From assembly GCA_025927655.1 (NCBI GenBank), contig JAICKY010000004.1:1-51827 (forward strand): DNA of 51,827 bases. The letters run 5' to 3'. The DNA is from Candidatus Saccharimonadota bacterium (GTDB lineage Bacteria; Patescibacteriota; Saccharimonadia; Saccharimonadales; UBA4665). The notes under the pieces were generated by a model. The model ran no database searches. It saw only the letters and a list, made by a program, of their open reading frames with translations, and had not been told where the DNA came from. The position numbers and the translations under genes are program-made. Shown in pieces: positions 18,004 through 26,292 of the stretch; the first letter of the stretch is position 1; the number at the start of each line of letters is the position of its first letter.

Positions 18004-19788
18004 TTACTTCGCCTTCGGCGTTACGCCGAAATCATTAATAAGCATGTGGGCGATGTTGGCGAATACCGGCTGACCAGTCTCCGCCCCTGCAAAGCCCTTG
18101 TATTTAGTTGGCTGCAAATTGTAGACCACAATAGCGTATTCAGGCGTATTACCACCGACAAACCCCATGTACGTACCATTAACTCTATCCGAATAATAGC
18201 CGCCTAAGGGGTTTGCTATCTCGGCCGTCCCCGTCTTGCCGCCGACTGCGTAGTTTGGTCCAAAATTAAGGTACGGGAATCCTTCTGCGATGTGGTTCGT
18301 GTTGTTCTGTTCCATCAGCGAAATTATATCGTTGCTGACCTGCGTCGAAATGACGTTCGACTTCACAACGCGCGGAGCCACTTTTGTTACTGTGCCATTC
18401 CCATCCGTAATCTGGTCAACCAGTTGCGGCTGATAGTACGTACCGCCGTTTAAAATGCTGCTCAGCGCTGACACCATTTGCAGCGCCGTGGCCGTATATG
18501 CCTGGCCGAATGAAATGTTGGCATAGGTCAGATCGATGCCAGCTCCCGTGTCAGTGGGCTTCGGCAAATAACCGCTCGCCTCTTCACCGTTTCCTTGTTC
18601 CACGCCCGTAGCCTGGCCCAGCATGAAATGGTTGGAAAAATAGTCATACAGTATGCTCCGAGCCTGCGCGTCTATCCGGCCGTCGCCCAGCTGCATCAGC
18701 ATCCATGTCGCGCCCGTGTTCAGTGATTTATCGAGCGTGGAAAGTATGGTCTGCTGGCCCGTACTGTGATCTTCCTCGACATCGCTCACCTTCGAACCGT
18801 CAATCGTCCACGAGCCCGGATCATAAAAGCTCGTTGTTGGCGTTATTACCCCCTTTTGCAGGCTGGCCGCCGTGGTAAACAGCTTAGTGATGGAGCCCGG
18901 TTCAATCGGATCGGTCACGGCAATATTCTGGAACAACGAGCCGTCGCTCACATCCTGATAGTCAGACGGGTCATAGGTAGGATAGTTTGCCATTGCTTTT
19001 ATGGCCCCTGTGCGCACATCCATCACCACGGCACTTACATCTTGGGATTTATTTTGTTCCTGCGCAGCTTTTATGATCTTCTCCAGCCCAGCCTGCATAC
19101 CTACATCAATGGTTAAATCTATACTGTCGCCTTTTACCGGCTGCGTCGATATGTTATTTGCGCTTGCTGCGAGCGGGATGCCATTGATGTCAGTAACTGC
19201 CTTCAGTTGCCCCGGTTTGCCCTGCAGCTGTTTGTTCAGAGCCTGCTCCACGCCGTATTGGCCCTGCCCGCTGTTGTCTACAAACCCGAGCAACTGGGAG
19301 GCCAGTGTCCCCTGGGGATATGTTCGATAGTCCTGCTCTTCCGTGCCAACCCCTGGGAACTTAAAAGCCAGAATTTTATCGCTCTGTGCAGGCGTCAGCT
19401 TTTTCTTGAGTATCACATAGCGCGTATCACTCGTTTTCAGTTGTTTGGTAATGGCGCCTGCATCACCCCCGATAATCGGCTGGAGTTTTGCCGCCACATG
19501 CTCTGCATTCTTCACTACCGTTGGGTCGGCATACAGCGTATACAGCTTTTCGTTCATCACAATCGGCACTGAACTGCCACCCAAAGAAGCGGTTATAATA
19601 CCCCGCTCCGCCGGCACCGTGTACTGCTTTAGCTGGTCGCTCAGTGCAGCTTTTTTATAATAATCATAGCGAATAACCTGCAAGTAAAACACCCGGACCG
19701 CAAAGATTCCGAACACCAGCAACAGCAATGCGTACCAGATACGCACCCGTTGAACCGGGTCGATGACAGAGGCGGGCTGTTGATCCAT
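18004..19788 (-). CDS. ftsI: Class B penicillin-binding protein (FtsI-like transpeptidase)
   Basis: EPGSITKLFT (SxxK), KTGTAEI (KTG); N-terminal TM; dcw context. Confidence 0.9.
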   Translation of the reverse strand: MDQQPASVIDPVQRVRIWYALLLLVFGIFAVRVFYLQVIRYDYYKKAALSDQLKQYTVPAERGIITASLGGSSVPIVMNEKLYTLYADPTVVKNAEHVAAKLQPIIGGDAGAITKQLKTSDTRYVILKKKLTPAQSDKILAFKFPGVGTEEQDYRTYPQGTLASQLLGFVDNSGQGQYGVEQALNKQLQGKPGQLKAVTDINGIPLAASANNISTQPVKGDSIDLTIDVGMQAGLEKIIKAAQEQNKSQDVSAVVMDVRTGAIKAMANYPTYDPSDYQDVSDGSLFQNIAVTDPIEPGSITKLFTTAASLQKGVITPTTSFYDPGSWTIDGSKVSDVEEDHSTGQQTILSTLDKSLNTGATWMLMQLGDGRIDAQARSILYDYFSNHFMLGQATGVEQGNGEEASGYLPKPTDTGAGIDLTYANISFGQAYTATALQMVSALSSILNGGTYYQPQLVDQITDGNGTVTKVAPRVVKSNVISTQVSNDIISLMEQNNTNHIAEGFPYLNFGPNYAVGGKTGTAEIANPLGGYYSDRVNGTYMGFVGGNTPEYAIVVYNLQPTKYKGFAGAETGQPVFANIAHMLINDFGVTPKAK

Positions 19789-19827
19789 TGATTCTATTAT
19801 ACTTGAGACACGGAGATAAGCGTAAGT

Positions 19828-20172
19828 TTAGTTAACGCTGCCGCTGGGCGCTACAGGAGTCATAGACTGCGCGGTTGCGCTGTTTGCTACGCGGTCCAGA
19901 GACTGCTCGCGGGCGGATGCCACGCTCAGGTCCTCGTGCTGCTGTTGCAGTTTTGATTGCTGCTGTTGCAGGCCGTTAATCTGGTAGCCGTAGGCGTTGG
20001 TTTTAGTAACTTGCGTCAGATAAAGCAGCCCGAGCAGGCACGCCAGTACAATCAGAACAATCGTGTTGCTGACCGGCCCGAGCCGCTTATCGGTCACGCG
20101 AAAGCTGACCGAGTTCTGCCCGCGCGATACGCCTTGCTGCCGGCCCATGGCCAGAGTACTTGAATATGTCAT
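19828..20172 (-). CDS. ftsL: FtsL-like small membrane protein
   Basis: Single TM followed by coiled coil (QINGLQQQQSKLQQQHEDLS), between ftsI and rsmH. Confidence 0.65.
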   Translation of the reverse strand: MTYSSTLAMGRQQGVSRGQNSVSFRVTDKRLGPVSNTIVLIVLACLLGLLYLTQVTKTNAYGYQINGLQQQQSKLQQQHEDLSVASAREQSLDRVANSATAQSMTPVAPSGSVN

Positions 20173-20216
20173 AAATAATTTTTGCTGTTTATTTTGGTTT
20201 TTGTTTTAAATCCTTG

Positions 20217-20251
20217 GAGCCAACCCCGGTGATTTTAACCGGGGTTGGCTC
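20217..20251. terminator. Perfect 14-bp stem hairpin within the dcw cluster
   Basis: GAGCCAACCCCGGT-GATTTTA-ACCGGGGTTGGCTC; no clear U-tract. Confidence 0.45.
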
Positions 20252-20361
20252 TGCTTGCCTATCGTTAAACGTCGAGCTCTTCGCGCCGAACGTTTATGTG
20301 GTAGGTGCGGGACTTGTTTTGAACGTCAATGATTATTGGCATTGTGTCGTCCCTTTCTTTT

Positions 20362-21243
20362 TTATTTTTTCACTACGGCCCGGAGTTTTGCACTCCTTGC
20401 ACGCGGGTTGAAAACTAATTCAGTGTCGTCGGCCGTCACTGCGCCTTTGGTGAGCGGCAGTGCCTCGGCATCGTAGCGGTCTCCGGCAACTTCGGCAAAT
20501 GCCTGTTTGACTATGCGGTCTTCCAGGCTATGGAAACTTATGACACCTAAGCGGCCGCCGGGCTTTAGCAGCTGCATCCACAGCGGCAGGCTCGCCCGCA
20601 GCAACTCCAGCTCGTCGTTGACGGCGATACGGAGTGCTTGGAACGTCCTGGTCGCAGGGTGCGTTTTGCTACCCTTTGGCATGACCGATCGAATGGTCTC
20701 TGCAAGCGCTACCGTGGAATGAAACGGCCGTCCAGCCACAATAGCCTGTGCTATCGTTTTAGCCCTGGGCTCTTCCCCATACGTTTTAATGATCCTTGCG
20801 AGATCATCCGCGCTATAGGTGTTTACCACGGTTGCAGCATCGAGTGTTTGCGTCTGGTCCATACGCATGTCCAGCGGACCGTCTTGGCCGAATGCAAATC
20901 CTCTTGCAGCGTTATCAAGGTGCGGTGACGATACGCCCAAATCTGCCAGAATGATATCAAACTGCCTGCCTGCTGCTACCAGCTGCTGGCTGACACTTAG
21001 AAAATCGCCTTGTACAAGCATGGCACCCTGTTTAGCGAAGCCCGTTAACGCCGCAATGGCGTTGGCATCTCGGTCTACCAGTGTTGCCTGTTCAGGCGCT
21101 TTCGTGCATTCCAGTACTGCGCGCGCATGTCCGCCGTATCCTGCCGTCAAGTCGAGATATGATTCTCCAGCTTGCGGGTCCAGATACTGCAACACAGGCT
21201 GCAAAAGTACCGGTATGTGCTCATTCCTTATTACGTGGCGCAT
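20362..21243 (-). CDS. rsmH: 16S rRNA (cytosine1402-N4)-methyltransferase
   Basis: EHIPVLLQPVLQYL...YLDLTAGYGGHARAVLE; LADLGVSSPHLD; RTFQALRIAVNDEL. Confidence 0.95.
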   Translation of the reverse strand: MRHVIRNEHIPVLLQPVLQYLDPQAGESYLDLTAGYGGHARAVLECTKAPEQATLVDRDANAIAALTGFAKQGAMLVQGDFLSVSQQLVAAGRQFDIILADLGVSSPHLDNAARGFAFGQDGPLDMRMDQTQTLDAATVVNTYSADDLARIIKTYGEEPRAKTIAQAIVAGRPFHSTVALAETIRSVMPKGSKTHPATRTFQALRIAVNDELELLRASLPLWMQLLKPGGRLGVISFHSLEDRIVKQAFAEVAGDRYDAEALPLTKGAVTADDTELVFNPRARSAKLRAVVKK

Positions 21244-21344
21244 ATCGCACTATTGTACCCGCTACAACGGAAAATGGAAGCTTACTTCTCTTTTCCCAGG
21301 ACTCGGGTACTGTCTTAATTTTTGTTTTGGTGTTTGTTTTTCCC

Positions 21345-21470
21345 GGATCGCCTTCTCGATTAGTGCAGTTTGGGATGGCAGCCGAGCACCGGAGCGGAGG
21401 CGTACTTAACGTACGCTGAGCACCGGAGTCGCAGAGCTGACGCCCAAAATGTGCAATCGGAAGGTGGTCC
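21345..21470. repeat. Palindromic element C (126 bp)
   Basis: GGATCGCCTTC...GAAGGTGGTCC arms; GCAGTTTGGGATGGCAG ... CTGACGCCCAAAATGTGC; core GGCGTACTTAACGTACGC. Confidence 0.75.
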
Positions 21471-21751
21471 AAATGACAAGGTCACCTATTCAGCAGCCAA
21501 CTGTTTGTTTTTTGGATGTTTTTGTTTTTGTTGGTGTCAGAAGATATCGTATGAAAGTAAAGATGTTTAAGAGTTTAAACGAGGTCTGCATGAACAGGCC
21601 TGTGATACTTTCGATGGCTCCTGACGATTTGAGAGACTTATGTGTGAGGTGGAGTTTTGGGAGGTGTTTTATGGAAAGAACGAAAGGTTTTTAAAACGTG
21701 GTGCCTTTCTCTAGTCCACGTGTTGACTGCCGAATAGGTAACATCGTCAAG

Positions 21752-21824
21752 CTTGAGACACCTGCTTTGCAGGTTTCTCAACGCGCCGGCAAAATGGAAT
21801 ACATTTTGTCGGGCTGCTCTTCCC
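21752..21824 (+). ncRNA. Putative structured motif H, copy 2
   Basis: CTTGAGACACCTGCTTTGCAGGTTTCTCAACGCGCCGGCAAAATGGAATACATTTTGTCGGGCTGCTCTTCCC; stems covary relative to 4195-4269. Confidence 0.55.
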
Positions 21825-21900
21825 GTACAGTGGACGGTTGAGTGTTTTTCTATTCGTACTAAGTGCCGGATTGTTAAGGTGCTTTGAACTTAGGAACAGA

Positions 21901-22260
21901 TTAATCTGCCATAAGCCGCCAATATTTTCCAACCCGCACGCACGAGACACTTTTGTCGATGCCCGCGTAATCCAACAGATGCTGCTCTAGGGTAATTCGT
22001 CCCTGCTTAGCATCCATGCCGCTTTCGATCTTGCCCATTCGGAATTGAACGTTCAAGTCGGCGATCTGCTCATCCAAGATGTTTCCTTTGAGACGAGTCT
22101 CAACATCATCATCCCAGACATGCTTCGGATACACGTGCAGGTACTTTTGAAAGCCCCTGGTCACTACTACCCCGCTGGCGAATTCGCTTCGAAGCTCAGT
22201 CGGTATGGTTAACCGCCGCTTGTCATCGAGTTTCCTTTGGAAATAGTCCACCTGTGCCAT
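21901..22260 (-). CDS. mraZ: Transcriptional regulator MraZ
   Basis: DDKRRLTIPTELRSEF; dcw position upstream of rsmH. Confidence 0.9.
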   Translation of the reverse strand: MAQVDYFQRKLDDKRRLTIPTELRSEFASGVVVTRGFQKYLHVYPKHVWDDDVETRLKGNILDEQIADLNVQFRMGKIESGMDAKQGRITLEQHLLDYAGIDKSVSCVRVGKYWRLMAD

Positions 22261-22344
22261 ATTGGTTGGTTTGAATTGGTTTTAAATTGCTAGTGAGCTT
22301 TTTTGTTTTTTGCGTTATAGCGGGTAGCTGGTTGTCTTTCGGGC

Positions 22345-22392
22345 TACCCACGATTACCCACTGACATCAGCATACTACCCACTAGTACCCAC
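22345..22392 (-). promoter_or_regulatory. Four MraZ-type GTGGGTA boxes upstream of mraZ
   Basis: TACCCAC (+) at 22345, 22355, 22376, 22386; spacing 10, 21, 10 bp. Confidence 0.8.
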
Positions 22393-22542
22393 ATACAAGT
22401 ACTTTGTAAAGAAAAAGTGGTGCTTTATGCACCACTTATCCACAGATATTCAGTTTTCTTCCAGCCGGCACAACATATGGTGCCGCCCTCTTGCCGTAAA
22501 CGCTAGACACAATTCCGCTGCGCGTACGGCACTGGTACGGCT

Positions 22543-22785
22543 CTATTTGCCGCTGAGGGTAGCATGACGAAAACCAGAGCCTAGGATAATCGGTGAGTGT
22601 CCCGTTTCGGCATCACGCATGTACACCGAATCCACAACCCCCGCATTCACCGGTACGGCATGTAATGCGCGCAGCATTTCACCGCTGCTTTTGAATGAAG
22701 TCAATAATATAGCCGCTATCGCAACCGCCATGCTCCCGTGCCAGTGGACGGGGTGAAGATGTCGGTGGAGCGTGTTCTTTTTCAT
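22543..22785 (-). CDS. Hypothetical protein (80 aa) with one hydrophobic segment
   Basis: Intact ORF. Confidence 0.45.
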   Translation of the reverse strand: MKKNTLHRHLHPVHWHGSMAVAIAAILLTSFKSSGEMLRALHAVPVNAGVVDSVYMRDAETGHSPIILGSGFRHATLSGK

Positions 22786-22892
22786 CGGTATGTTTGTTTT
22801 ACTATATATTTTGAGATAGTAAATAAACTATAACAAAACATAAACATTTTGTCAATATTATGCTATTGCGAGGCCTTTGCAGCTGTCCTGAT

Positions 22893-23732
22893 CTAGCGTC
22901 CGGCCAGGCCGTCAAGCTGAGCGATGTCGTCGTCGCTGAGCGTGATATCAGCGGCTCGCACGTTTTCTTCGAGGTGGTCCAGGCTGCCGGTACCAGGGAT
23001 GGGCACCATAACCGGACTATGTTGCAGCAGCCAAGCAAGACCAACCTGACGGGTGGTAGTACCGTGCTTTTGGGCGACACCGTCAAGCACCTGCTCGTTC
23101 AAGCCGCCCACATTACCACCAATCGGGAAATACGGAATAAATGCGATGCCATTTGCCGCGCAGAGTTCAAGCACCGCTTCGTGTTCACGATTGAGTACAC
23201 TGTAGTTGTTCTGGACACTCACAATTGTGCCGAGTTCCATCGCCTGTTTTAGCTGATCCGCAGTTACATTACTGAGGCCGACATGTTTAATCTTACCCTG
23301 TTGTTGGAGCTCAAAGAATGTTTTTACCGAATCGGCAAACGGTACCGCAGGGTCTGGGCGATGGAACTGGTAGAGCGCAATCTGGCCGACGCCCAGGCGT
23401 TTGAGGCTGGCATCGCAGGCTTCCCGGATGTGTTCGGGCCGCCCATCCGGGCTCCACTGCCCAGGACCGCTCCGTGTCATACCACCTTTGGTTGCGATCA
23501 GCAGCCCGTCGTACGGGTACAACGCTTCGCGGATCAGGTTTTCGGACACTTCGGGGCCATAGGCATCGGCAGTATCGATGAAGTTTACGCCAAGCTCAAC
23601 CGCTCGCTTCAGTACTGCAATAGCCGTGGCATGATCTTTCGGCGGACCCCAGATGCCTTCGCCGGTAATGCGCATAGCCCCGTAACCCAGCCGGTTGACC
23701 GTCTGATCGCCAATTTTGATTGTTTTGTCCAT
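22893..23732 (-). CDS. Aldo/keto reductase
   Basis: LGYGAMRITG...FIDTADAYGPEVSENLIREAL; VGLSNVTADQL; VMVPIPGTGSLDHLEENV. Confidence 0.93.
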   Translation of the reverse strand: MDKTIKIGDQTVNRLGYGAMRITGEGIWGPPKDHATAIAVLKRAVELGVNFIDTADAYGPEVSENLIREALYPYDGLLIATKGGMTRSGPGQWSPDGRPEHIREACDASLKRLGVGQIALYQFHRPDPAVPFADSVKTFFELQQQGKIKHVGLSNVTADQLKQAMELGTIVSVQNNYSVLNREHEAVLELCAANGIAFIPYFPIGGNVGGLNEQVLDGVAQKHGTTTRQVGLAWLLQHSPVMVPIPGTGSLDHLEENVRAADITLSDDDIAQLDGLAGR

Positions 23733-23742
23733 ATCCACCTCC

Positions 23743-24381
23743 TTAGATATCAAGAACGAATGGTTCTCCGTTGATTGCTTTTATAAACGTGATGCCGGCA
23801 TCACCGAAGGTTTTTTCAAACCGATCGTAGACACTCTGCCGAGCCTGATCGCTCCAATGCCAATCATGGATCGGGATAACGTATTTTGGTTTGAGCTCCA
23901 GTGCCAGCCGAGCAGCATCCACAGTGGAGCCCCAGGGAGCCTGCACCGGTAAAGCCAATACGGCTTTCGTCTCTTTGAAGCTATGGCTGTCGCCGGGATG
24001 GCTGAGCTTATCCAGATAGTGCACACCGATTTCCTGCGGCGGTTCAACCGGGAAGAACGGGCGGATAACTTCGTGCGGGCTATCGAAGAAACTGACACCT
24101 TCGGGGGCTTTGACATCGGCTTGTATACCCTGCTCTTGCAACTGAGCGGCAGCTTCCGGCGTAGTGGTAATGCGCACCGCCGGGAATTTGGCGACAAGCT
24201 TTTTGATGAGCTCGACATCCATGTGATCACCGTGGATGTGCGTGATGAAAATGTCGTCCAGATATTCCAGGCTACCGACATCCACCGTACTGAAGCTGCC
24301 GGGGTCGAACAAAGCGGTACGATTGACCGGCGCAGGCATCTCGACAAGCAAACAGGAGTGTGTAAATTTGGTGATTTTCAT
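23743..24381 (-). CDS. Metallo-beta-lactamase-fold hydrolase (UlaG-like)
   Basis: KFTHSCLLVE; ITHIHGDHMD (HxHxDH); PIHDWHW. Confidence 0.88.
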   Translation of the reverse strand: MKITKFTHSCLLVEMPAPVNRTALFDPGSFSTVDVGSLEYLDDIFITHIHGDHMDVELIKKLVAKFPAVRITTTPEAAAQLQEQGIQADVKAPEGVSFFDSPHEVIRPFFPVEPPQEIGVHYLDKLSHPGDSHSFKETKAVLALPVQAPWGSTVDAARLALELKPKYVIPIHDWHWSDQARQSVYDRFEKTFGDAGITFIKAINGEPFVLDI

Positions 24382-24477
24382 TCAGGTTCCCCTTTTCGAC
24401 TTTGCTATACATAGTATAGCCCAACGAGACATGGATATCCTGTGAAATTCTGTACTTTTCGCGTACAGCTCTGTACG

Positions 24478-25074
24478 TTATTTGGCGGGCTGGGGCTTGC
24501 GCACAAAGCGGCGGTCGCGGTATGCCAGATCTTTGCGGTGTTGATCGAGCGTTTCAATATGGGTATCGAACTCTTTCAGGAGCGTGGAGTACCGCTGGTT
24601 CGGCGTCAGGAGCTTGAGGAGTTTATCCTGGCTGGCCAGATATTCAACCAGACCGAAAAAATCACCGTCGCCGCTGACGATGACCGCTTTGTCGTAGTTC
24701 TGGTACTCCTTCATGGCATATAGCACCAGATCGGCGTCGATGTTGCCTTTGACGATCGGCTTCTGTTCTTCTCCGTTAGCAGCGGGTTCGTCTTCGGGTT
24801 TTGCCTTGATCTCCATAGTTGGTTTGAGCACAATCAGATAGCCGTGATCGTGCATAAGCTCGTAAAGCGATTCGTTCTCGGCCATGTAGCCGATAAACAT
24901 GAAGGCGTGCGTAACGCCGTATTCTTCTTCGAGCCAGATACGGAATTTGCGCCAGTCCATCTTCCAGCCGATTTTCTGAACGCCAAGGTTCAGGTTCTGG
25001 CTGTCGATGAATGCGTAATTATTTGCTGTTTTTGGTTTTTTGGTTGTGCGGTTAGTGCGGCCTAGTCTGTTCAT
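24478..25074 (-). CDS. NYN domain (LabA/DUF88-like) protein
   Basis: YAFIDSQNLNLG; KGNIDADLVLYAM; AVIVSGDGDFFGLVEYL. Confidence 0.85.
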   Translation of the reverse strand: MNRLGRTNRTTKKPKTANNYAFIDSQNLNLGVQKIGWKMDWRKFRIWLEEEYGVTHAFMFIGYMAENESLYELMHDHGYLIVLKPTMEIKAKPEDEPAANGEEQKPIVKGNIDADLVLYAMKEYQNYDKAVIVSGDGDFFGLVEYLASQDKLLKLLTPNQRYSTLLKEFDTHIETLDQHRKDLAYRDRRFVRKPQPAK

Positions 25075-25607
25075 CTTAGTATCATACCACTTGTGCTTTG
25101 GTTAAGCCGGTATAAACGCTTACTATAGTTCCGTTCAAACCTATAAAGTTCACTTGCGGCTATGGCGGCAGCCGGCGCATAGACGCAAACAACCAATCCT
25201 GGCCAGGATTGCAGCCAGCTGAGCACTCTTCCCATATTCGGCAGCACCGCTACAACCTGGCCCACCAGAAGCGAGTCGCGCACGGGAGGGTCTGCTGTGG
25301 ATAACCGGTCGCCTTTAGTCTGGAACCTGCCCGTTTTTGGAGATATACCGACCACGCGGTGGGTAATGAGTTCATTCGGATTCCGGGTGCTTTTGTACGA
25401 TACTACCACGCCGACACGCGGTTCCCCGCTGGCCCGATGCATAATAAGCGCGTCGCCCGGGCGGAACGTGGGGCGCATACTACCCGTCTGCACGTCCAGA
25501 AGCCGCAGGTGAAACGTCGCCTGTGCAATCAGCCAACTGATGGCGGCCAACGCAAGCGCTCCTCCGACCAGTTGTAGCCAGAGCCAGATTGCTCGAATGA
25601 CGCGCAT
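25071..25607 (-). CDS. SipW-like (ER-type) signal peptidase I
   Basis: TGSMRPTFRPGDALIM (Ser), ITHRVVGI (His), TKGDRLSTADPPV (Asp); N- and C-terminal TMs. Confidence 0.88.
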   Translation of the reverse strand: MRVIRAIWLWLQLVGGALALAAISWLIAQATFHLRLLDVQTGSMRPTFRPGDALIMHRASGEPRVGVVVSYKSTRNPNELITHRVVGISPKTGRFQTKGDRLSTADPPVRDSLLVGQVVAVLPNMGRVLSWLQSWPGLVVCVYAPAAAIAASELYRFERNYSKRLYRLNQSTSGMILR

Positions 25608-25610
25608 ACG

Positions 25611-26189
25611 TTACTGGGGTGAACCGCTGAATGACAGATTGAGGTTGCTGATAGTCGCCCCATTGCCCGATACGGCGTCGGCGGCCATAGAAACCTGCAC
25701 GTGATAGGTGGCTATGGAACCAATGGCAAGCGAACTGTTGGCAATAGGAACAGTACCGGCCAGCAAGCTGCTAAGCGTAAGCGCTTGCGTCACGCTGCCG
25801 GTGCCAGAAGGTGTCAGCAACACAGACACCTTGCTCAGATCTACCGTACCGGTAATTGATGGCGGCGCGGGCACTGTGAGTGACAGATTGAGCGCAGCGG
25901 TGCCAACATTCCTCACGTACACCACGTATGAATTGTCCGCAGGCTGGGCTGCCCCGCCAGGCACTAAACCGCTGAAGGTAAAACCGGGCATGCTATCGCT
26001 GAATGTTACTTCGTCTTTGCTGATTTGCAGCGCAGCCGTAGCTGTTTGAATGGTGTTGCCGGTGAGCGCGTTACCATTGCTTTGGATGGCGGCAAATGTC
26101 ACCAAGGTAGTGGCAATACCAACGGCACTTAAGATCCCAATGGCCCGTGCCAAGGGTAATAGCTTCCAGATTTTTCGTTTGTTTCGCAT
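25611..26189 (-). CDS. TasA/camelysin-like exported protein
   Basis: TM signal region, SMPGFTFSGLVPGGAAQPADNSYVVYVRNVGTAALNLSL; directly upstream of SipW-like gene. Confidence 0.65.
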   Translation of the reverse strand: MRNKRKIWKLLPLARAIGILSAVGIATTLVTFAAIQSNGNALTGNTIQTATAALQISKDEVTFSDSMPGFTFSGLVPGGAAQPADNSYVVYVRNVGTAALNLSLTVPAPPSITGTVDLSKVSVLLTPSGTGSVTQALTLSSLLAGTVPIANSSLAIGSIATYHVQVSMAADAVSGNGATISNLNLSFSGSPQ

Positions 26190-26292
26190 GGACGGCCTCT
26201 GTCTCCTCAAACTTAAGATTTGCTGAAATAGTGCCACAGCCAAACGAGAGAGTCAATAGTTTTTGTATAAATTTTTTATTTTGTCAAATAGC

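Noticed and set aside
14193-22444. Perfect DnaA boxes TTATCCACA at 14193-14201 and 22436-22444
   Set aside because: Single, widely separated sites without clustering, dnaA/dnaN context or an AT-rich unwinding region; not enough for an origin.
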